A stretch of 13,224 nt of DNA, from assembly GCA_013214715.1 (NCBI GenBank), contig JABSSB010000029.1:1-13224 (forward strand), in the 5' to 3' direction. Origin of the DNA: Paracoccaceae bacterium. GTDB lineage: Bacteria; Pseudomonadota; Alphaproteobacteria; Rhodobacterales; Rhodobacteraceae. The notes below the pieces were generated by a model. The model saw only the letters and a program-made list of their open reading frames with translations, was not told the DNA's origin and searched no databases. Of the stretch, positions 9,068 through 13,224 are shown in pieces (positions within the stretch are counted from its first letter, which is position 1; each line of letters begins with the position of its first letter). A program made the translations under genes and the position numbers.

Positions 9068-9092
9068 GCGCGGATCTTTGTTCCGCGCTTTT
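9068..9092 (+). terminator. Terminator-like hairpin in the gene-free stretch
   Basis: GCGCGGA (9068-9074), a seven-base loop and TCCGCGC (9082-9088) form a perfect stem followed by TTTT (9089-9092) on the plus strand. It lies about 600 bases beyond the chemoreceptor stop and not at the end of any recognisable gene. It could end readthrough from the chemoreceptor or an unannotated RNA. The T run is short. Confidence 0.5.
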
Positions 9093-9130
9093 GTCATGAC
9101 CCAGCCCATGCAGCCGCAGGGTGAGCATCT

Positions 9131-9389
9131 GAGTTGCAGGGCTGGAAATCGTGCAACCGGCGCCGGGCGGCCGGAAGAACCGCTGGGGCCGGACGGGTCC
9201 AGACTACGCTGCAAGCCCGCGCGATGCGCAGATCATCGTCGGGCGACGCTGCCCGGAAAGCGGCCACCGCACCCCGGGTGTAACTCCGCATCGCGTGGCT
9301 TGGATTGTTCAAGGCTGCGATCTTGGTCTTGCCGCTTGAGGGGGCCTGGCCTTTGCGAAAGGGGACCGGGCGACCAGTCGCAACCGGGC
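9131..9389. repeat. Diverged repeat, copy B
   Basis: Second copy of the unit at 8779-9014, about 350 bases downstream in the same orientation. It has small insertions relative to copy A, for example near 9351-9372. Its counterpart of the copy A hairpin is CGTCG-GG-CGACG (9237-9248). One C-G pair of copy A is T-A here, so both bases of the pair changed together. No third copy is convincing, though TGACC-containing stretches recur near 8761, 9097 and 9472. Confidence 0.55.
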
Positions 9390-9833
9390 TTGCGCACACC
9401 GTGCCGTGCGCCGCAGCGCCGCGCGAGCCATCATGGGTGCTGCGGTGCCAATGAAGCTTCGCCGATGTCATATGACCTTGCTGTTGCCTCTGCGAGAACG
9501 CCTGGAACAGCGAACAGCACAGAGACCGGGAAACGGGAAAAGCCGCACGGGCGCCGAGGCTGGCGGTGGAGAGGTTGCGAGGGTCCCGTCGCAACTGGCG
9601 CAACGCCTCGGCTAAGGTGTTTTGCGTTGCATGGATATCCTAGTCGGAACGACAGGCGGACACGCCCATCGCCTCGCGGGGGCCATTTCTAAACGCTTGA
9701 GACAGGACCGGTGGCAGGTGCGCGACGCGACCTGAGCGCGGGCTATAGCGGCGTGGGAGGGGCATGCCGAGTGGCTCCCATCTGGCCTGTGAACGCGGAC
9801 AGGGGGTGCCCTGCCTCTCGGGCCGGACCAATG

Positions 9834-10595
9834 TCAGCCGAACTGGCGCAGAGCGATCCCGGCAGCTTCGAGACTGTTGCGAACGGCGCGGGCCAGAGCC
9901 ACGGCCTCGGCCGTGTCACCATGCACACAGATCGTGTCGATCCGGGTTTCGAGGCGCGCGCCGCTTTCGGTGCGTATCGCGCCATCCTTGACCATCTCGG
10001 CCATGCGCGGCCCGACGATGGCGGGATCGTGGATCATCGCGCCGGGCTGGCGGCGATCGACTAGAGTGCCGTCATCGTTATAGGCGCGGTCGGCAAAGAT
10101 CTCTCCGGCCCAAGCGCAGCCCAGCTTTTCCACGGCCGCCTGCATTGGCGTGGCAGCAAGCACCATAATGATCAGGTCTGGATCAACCGACAGCGCGGCC
10201 TCATAGCAGGCGCGGGCCAGTTCTTCATCTTCCGAGCACATGTTCGACAGCGCGCCGTGCAGTTTGAGATGGCGCACTTGTGTCCCCATCGCGCGGGCCA
10301 TGCCGATGGCGGCTGCGGTCTGATAGCGGATCGCATTTTGCAGCGTCGCAACGGGCACCTGCATGCGTCGCCGGCCAAAGCCTTGCAGATCGGCAAAGCC
10401 GGGATGCGCGCCGATGCCCACGCCGCGTTCGACCGCGGCGCGCATGGTATGGGCCATCACGTCCGGGTCGCCGGCATGAAAGCCGCAAGCGATATTGGCC
10501 GAGGTCACCACATCCAAGAGCGCGGCGTCATCGCCCATGGTCCAGGGCCCGAAGCTTTCACCCATATCGGCATTCAGATCAACAGACAGGCTCAT
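9834..10595 (-). CDS. pxpA: 5-oxoprolinase subunit A (LamB/YcsF family)
   Basis: Subunit of the ATP-dependent 5-oxoprolinase (EC 3.5.2.9) that opens 5-oxoproline to glutamate, acting in the cytosol with PxpB and PxpC. The 253-residue product is close to the usual 245-255. Family motifs are clear: DLNADMGE (6-13), SANIACGFHAGDP (32-44), GAHPGF (62-67), LKLHGALSN (110-118) and FADRAYNDDGTLVDRRQPGA. The open frame extends 90 codons upstream inside pxpC, but ATG at 10593-10595 sits right before the family's N terminus and follows a strong GAGGAGGGGG stretch. The start overlaps the pxpC stop as ATGA, so translation is probably coupled. It is the last gene of the operon; no good terminator was seen beyond it, only a weak CAGGG/CCCTG hairpin near 9800. 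Confidence 0.96.
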   Translation of the reverse strand: MSLSVDLNADMGESFGPWTMGDDAALLDVVTSANIACGFHAGDPDVMAHTMRAAVERGVGIGAHPGFADLQGFGRRRMQVPVATLQNAIRYQTAAAIGMARAMGTQVRHLKLHGALSNMCSEDEELARACYEAALSVDPDLIIMVLAATPMQAAVEKLGCAWAGEIFADRAYNDDGTLVDRRQPGAMIHDPAIVGPRMAEMVKDGAIRTESGARLETRIDTICVHGDTAEAVALARAVRNSLEAAGIALRQFG

Positions 10596-11611
10596 CTCTC
10601 CCCCTCCTCTTCCGTGGCGGAGACAACCCCGCCAATCAATTGATAGCTTAGCAGATCGGCAATGTCCTCGGGCCGGCGCAGCAAAGGCGCGGCCAAGCGC
10701 GGCAGGGCAGCCAGATGCGCGGTGTGGCGGGTTTGGGCGGCGTCGGCCTCGTCCCGCGTCACAAGCCGAAATCGCAATATGCGGCCCGGCCCCGCCTGCG
10801 CGACGCGCGGCAGGTCGCAAGGCAGAACGGTGCCGATGCGCGGATAGCCGCCCGTGGTCTGACATTCAGGCAGCAGCACATAAGGCAGCCCGTCGCCGGT
10901 CATCTGGATATCGCCGGGCACGATCACTTCGGAGACCACATCGAGCTGCCCCGCGGCAGTGAAGCCCGGCCCGTCGCTCTCCAAAGCGACGCCTTGGCGA
11001 TTGGCGCGGGTCGACCGACGGAAGGAAGTGGCCTGAAACCGTTCCAGCATCTCGTCTGAAAAACGGTCGGTCTGGATGCCGCGCAACATGCGGATCTCTC
11101 CGCCCTGACCGCGTGGCGGCACCTCAAGGCCCAATCCCAGCGGTCCACCAGGATCGGGACAGAGCGGCAGCGTATCACCTCGCAGCACGACGCGGCCCAC
11201 CCCGCCTGCCAGATGGGCCGAGCGCGCGCCCATCACCACAGGCCCGTCAAAGCCGCCGCCGACATGCAGATAGCCATAGACCCCGTCCCGCGCGCCGCCG
11301 ATCTGCACTCGGGCACCGGCGGGGAGGCTGTGGCTCGCATTCCAGCGCAGCGGCTGCCCGTCGCAAGCAGCCTGCATCGGCGCGCCAGTCAAAGCGATGC
11401 GCAGCGGGGCGGAGGTTTCAAACATGCCCCCGGCCCCCGCCATTTCCAGCGCGGCGCAATCTGTCCCCTGCCCCAGCAAAGCCGCACCTTCGGCCAGCGC
11501 CAGCAAATCCGCCGCGCCGCCGCGCGACAGGCCCTGCGCCATCCATCCTGGACGGCCCATATCTTGCAGCGTCATGGCCGGTCCGGCCTCGATCACGGTC
11601 AGGGCGGTCAT
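10592..11611 (-). CDS. pxpC: 5-oxoprolinase subunit C (biotin-dependent carboxyltransferase-like, KipA family)
   Basis: Partner of PxpA and PxpB in 5-oxoproline cleavage. The 339-residue product has the AHS2/KipA fold signature: MTLQDMGRPGW and LSRGGAADLLAL (about 13-40), the GARSAHLAGGVGR element, and LLPECQTTGGYPRIGTVLP in the C-terminal half. Homologues were once annotated as urea amidolyase or allophanate hydrolase subunit 2 because of shared domains; the adjacent pxpA and pxpB favour 5-oxoprolinase. ATG at 11609-11611 overlaps the pxpB stop as ATGA, and its own stop overlaps pxpA the same way. Fused PxpB-PxpC forms exist in other bacteria; here they are separate. Confidence 0.95.
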   Translation of the reverse strand: MTALTVIEAGPAMTLQDMGRPGWMAQGLSRGGAADLLALAEGAALLGQGTDCAALEMAGAGGMFETSAPLRIALTGAPMQAACDGQPLRWNASHSLPAGARVQIGGARDGVYGYLHVGGGFDGPVVMGARSAHLAGGVGRVVLRGDTLPLCPDPGGPLGLGLEVPPRGQGGEIRMLRGIQTDRFSDEMLERFQATSFRRSTRANRQGVALESDGPGFTAAGQLDVVSEVIVPGDIQMTGDGLPYVLLPECQTTGGYPRIGTVLPCDLPRVAQAGPGRILRFRLVTRDEADAAQTRHTAHLAALPRLAAPLLRRPEDIADLLSYQLIGGVVSATEEEGER

Positions 11612-12324
11612 GGCAAGGCCATGGGTTGGGGTGAACGGGTCAGGTCGGATTCGGTGCCGGGAATGAATTGCATCTCATCGCCGGGTTGCAGCGCGATGAC
11701 CGGATCACCGCTCGGGTCGAAATTGCGAAACCCGGTTTGCCCGACATGCTGCCAGCCGGTGGGCGAGCCATTGGTGAACAGAACCATCTGTCGAATCGCC
11801 AGCACAAGCGCGCCAGGCGGCACCTGTGGTGTCAGCCCGGTCTGGCGCGGCAGATCCCAATGCGGGGCGAGTGTGCCCAGATAGGGCTGACCGGGGGCAA
11901 AGCCGATGGTCAGCACGCGCAGCCGCTGGGACGACAACTCCTCCACGGCGTCTTTTGCGGACAGCCCGGCCGCGTCTGCCGCAGCGTCCAATTGCGGCGC
12001 GAGCGGCCCGCCATAGACGGTTGGCACCTGCCACAGCCGCCGCCCGTCGGGCAGATCGGCTTGCAGCCAATCGCGCGCGGCCAGTCGCGTCCGGATCAGG
12101 TCGGCCAGCCGGTCCAATGGCAACGCCACGGGGTCAAATCGGATATAGACCGAGATCAGCGTGGGTGAGGTCTCCAGCACGCCGGCAATCGGATCGCGCG
12201 CCAGATCATTGCGAAAGGCCAGTGCGGCGCGATTGGCAGCATCGGACATGGCCGCGCCAAAGCTGATCAGCAGCCCGTCCAGCCCCAGCGGGCGGAGGTG
12301 CGGATACGCCGTCTGGATGTCCAT
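11608..12324 (-). CDS. pxpB: 5-oxoprolinase subunit B (KipI/AHS1 family)
   Basis: First gene of the pxpBCA operon. The 238-residue product shows the AHS1/KipI pattern: RPLGLDGLLISFG near the N terminus, GVLETSPTLISVYIRFDP, VPTVYGG, IGFAPGQPYLGTL, VPPGALVLAIRQ, and SPTGWQHVGQTG near the C terminus. The frame opens earlier, at a codon ending at 12405, but ATG at 12322-12324 matches the family N terminus and has AGG/GGGG upstream. Two sites differ from the common form as I remember it: the IHTS-like motif before the central Gly-Phe reads ELSSQ, and GFxPGFxYLG reads GFAPGQPYLG. These may mark a subfamily rather than loss of function. KipI of Bacillus has been described as a kinase inhibitor; the pxpC and pxpA neighbours argue for oxoprolinase. 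Confidence 0.92.
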   Translation of the reverse strand: MDIQTAYPHLRPLGLDGLLISFGAAMSDAANRAALAFRNDLARDPIAGVLETSPTLISVYIRFDPVALPLDRLADLIRTRLAARDWLQADLPDGRRLWQVPTVYGGPLAPQLDAAADAAGLSAKDAVEELSSQRLRVLTIGFAPGQPYLGTLAPHWDLPRQTGLTPQVPPGALVLAIRQMVLFTNGSPTGWQHVGQTGFRNFDPSGDPVIALQPGDEMQFIPGTESDLTRSPQPMALP

Positions 12325-12339
12325 GTGATCGCCTGTCCC

Positions 12340-12377
12340 CTTTGGCCAAAGCCTAGCCCGCGCGCCCGCCGGTGCAA
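12340..12377 (-). promoter_or_regulatory. Predicted pxpBCA promoter with palindromic operator
   Basis: On the minus strand TTGCAC (12377-12372) and TAGGCT (12355-12350) are separated by 16 bases, giving a fair -35 and a weak -10. The perfect 12-base palindrome CTTTGGCCAAAG (12340-12351) overlaps the end of the -10 box and covers the expected transcription start, a classic place for a repressor. It lies 15 bases before the pxpB start codon. The regulator is not in the window. Confidence 0.45.
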
Positions 12378-12441
12378 TCGAAACTTGCCACGCCGCCGGG
12401 GACATGGTTCACGAAAGCCACAGGATCAGCAGGAGCCCACC

Positions 12442-13224
12442 ATGACCCGCATCATTCCCACCCTCAGCGAGATTTCGCAAAACTATCAGGCCATGTTCGT
12501 CGATCTTTGGGGATGTGTGCATAACGGTGTTCATGCCCTGCCCGAGGCCGTTGCTGCCTTGCAGGCCTATCGCGCACGTGGCGGGATTGTGGTGCTGGTG
12601 ACCAATTCGCCCAAACCGCGCGCCGGGATCGAGGTTCAACTGCAAAGATTCGGCGTGCCCCGTGATGCCTGGGATACGATTGCAAGCTCGGGCGATTCCG
12701 CGCGGGCGGCGATGTATCTGGGCGCGGTTGGCGACAAGGTCTGGTTCATGGGCGAGGAAGAGCGCGATGCCGGGTTCTTTGAGCCGATGGCATTGCTGGA
12801 CGATCCCCGCCCGATCACGCGCGTCTCGCTGGAGGAAGCCGAAGGCATTGTCTGCTGCGGCCCGTTCGATCCCATGGCGGACCCGGCGGTGAACCGCCCA
12901 GAATTCCTCGCCGCCAAGCAGCGCGGGCTCAAACTGCTTTGCGCCAATCCCGATATCGTGGTGGATCGCGGCGAGACGCGGGAATGGTGCGCGGGTGCTT
13001 TGGCGCGCCTTTACACTGAGATGGGCGGCGAAAGCCTCTATTTCGGCAAACCGCATCCGCCGATCTACGATCTGGCGCGGCGGCGCCTGTCAGCTTTGGG
13101 GCAGGAGATCCCAGACGACGAGATTCTGGCCATTGGCGACGGGCTGCACACGGATGTGGCTGGCGGCATTGGCGAAGGGATCGACACGCTCTTTATCTCG
13201 GGCGGGTTGGCGGCGGCAGAGACG
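12442..13224 (+). CDS. TIGR01459-type class IIA HAD hydrolase, cut by the right edge
   Basis: Predicted cytosolic phosphatase of the HAD superfamily; substrate unknown. 261 codons are visible with no stop, so the C terminus is missing. Motif I is FVDLWGCVHNG with nucleophile D21. The second Asp of the usual DxD is replaced by Trp (W23), which I recall as a mark of this group. Motif II is VTNS (53-56), the motif III Lys is K203 in FGKPHPPIYDLA, and motif IV is GDGLHTD (D233, D238). The cap lies between motifs II and III, as in the NagD-like class IIA. ATG at 12442-12444 follows AGGAG (12431-12435) with six bases between. It diverges from pxpB across a 117-base region. Related proteins are often annotated only as HAD-family. 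Confidence 0.93.
   Translation, partial: MTRIIPTLSEISQNYQAMFVDLWGCVHNGVHALPEAVAALQAYRARGGIVVLVTNSPKPRAGIEVQLQRFGVPRDAWDTIASSGDSARAAMYLGAVGDKVWFMGEEERDAGFFEPMALLDDPRPITRVSLEEAEGIVCCGPFDPMADPAVNRPEFLAAKQRGLKLLCANPDIVVDRGETREWCAGALARLYTEMGGESLYFGKPHPPIYDLARRRLSALGQEIPDDEILAIGDGLHTDVAGGIGEGIDTLFISGGLAAAET

Larger units (their letters stand above)
8487..9833. other. Long gene-free stretch with diverged internal repeats
   Basis: About 1.35 kb between the chemoreceptor and pxpA holds no gene I can recognise. Open frames of up to 277 codons exist on both strands (for example 8859-9692 plus, 9094-9603 minus), but they overlap heavily, are rich in Arg, Pro, Gly, Cys and Ser, show no family motif, and lack good start signals. 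That is what GC-rich non-coding DNA gives by chance. What does stand out is a pair of diverged repeats (8779-9014 and 9131-9389) and a terminator-like hairpin at 9068-9092. A further inverted repeat pairs GCAACGC (9600-9606) with GCGTTGC (9624-9630). No tRNA-like T-arm or rRNA sequence was seen. It may hold a decayed gene, a repeat element, or an undescribed structured RNA. Confidence 0.6.

Noticed and set aside
9094..9603. Minus-strand open frame of 169 codons in the gene-free stretch
   Set aside because: It has no family motif, no good ribosome binding site and competes with equally long frames on the other strand.
9600..9630. Possible CRISPR or array-like repeat in the gene-free stretch
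   Set aside because: Only a single imperfect hairpin is present, with no regularly spaced identical repeats and no cas genes.
8859..9692. Plus-strand open frame of 277 codons in the gene-free stretch
   Set aside because: It has no recognisable domain and a Cys/Arg/Pro/Gly-biased translation. The repeat copies align with transitions spread over codon positions, so coding is not supported.
10596..10865. Upstream extension of the pxpA reading frame
   Set aside because: It lies inside pxpC, is Arg- and Ala-rich, and the true start has a strong ribosome binding site and an ATGA overlap.
12409..13056. Minus-strand open frame of 215 codons at the right end
   Set aside because: It is antisense to the HAD hydrolase, which has all expected motifs and a good ribosome binding site.

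Overview
The window looks like chromosome of a GC-rich alphaproteobacterium, most likely a Rhodobacterales (Roseobacter/Paracoccaceae) member. This is inferred from the protein types (GroEL/GroES, a TIGR01459-type HAD protein, the pxpB-pxpC-pxpA order, a CHASE3 chemoreceptor) and the high GC of the coding regions. No rRNA or tRNA gene is visible to confirm the taxon.

Left end (1-2180): an AT-rich segment unlike the rest. It holds the 5' piece of a broken IS1380-like transposase running off the left edge, and a membrane-bound class III adenylate cyclase with a large extracytoplasmic sensor region. Together they look like acquired DNA. About 400 bases with no convincing gene follow, ending in the groEL terminator.

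Core block (2460-6570): groES-groEL on the minus strand, with a sigma70-like promoter, a perfect CIRCE operator (HrcA control) and a strong terminator. Upstream on the same strand is a voltage-gated-type potassium channel with a C-terminal zinc ribbon. Divergent from it is ppaC, a manganese-dependent family II inorganic pyrophosphatase, with its own promoter and terminator.

Middle (6640-9833): a CHASE3-HAMP-MCP chemoreceptor starting at TTG, closed by a terminator that overlaps its stop codon. Then come about 1.37 kb without a recognisable gene. Inside this stretch I found two strongly diverged copies of a roughly 240-260 base unit, about 350 bases apart, both retaining a short hairpin. A terminator-like hairpin lies between them. 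This is the least explained part of the window.

Right end (9834-13224): pxpB, pxpC and pxpA on the minus strand, joined by two ATGA overlaps. They encode an ATP-dependent 5-oxoprolinase converting 5-oxoproline to glutamate. A palindrome sits at the predicted transcription start of the operon. Divergent from it is a class IIA HAD-type phosphatase cut by the right edge.
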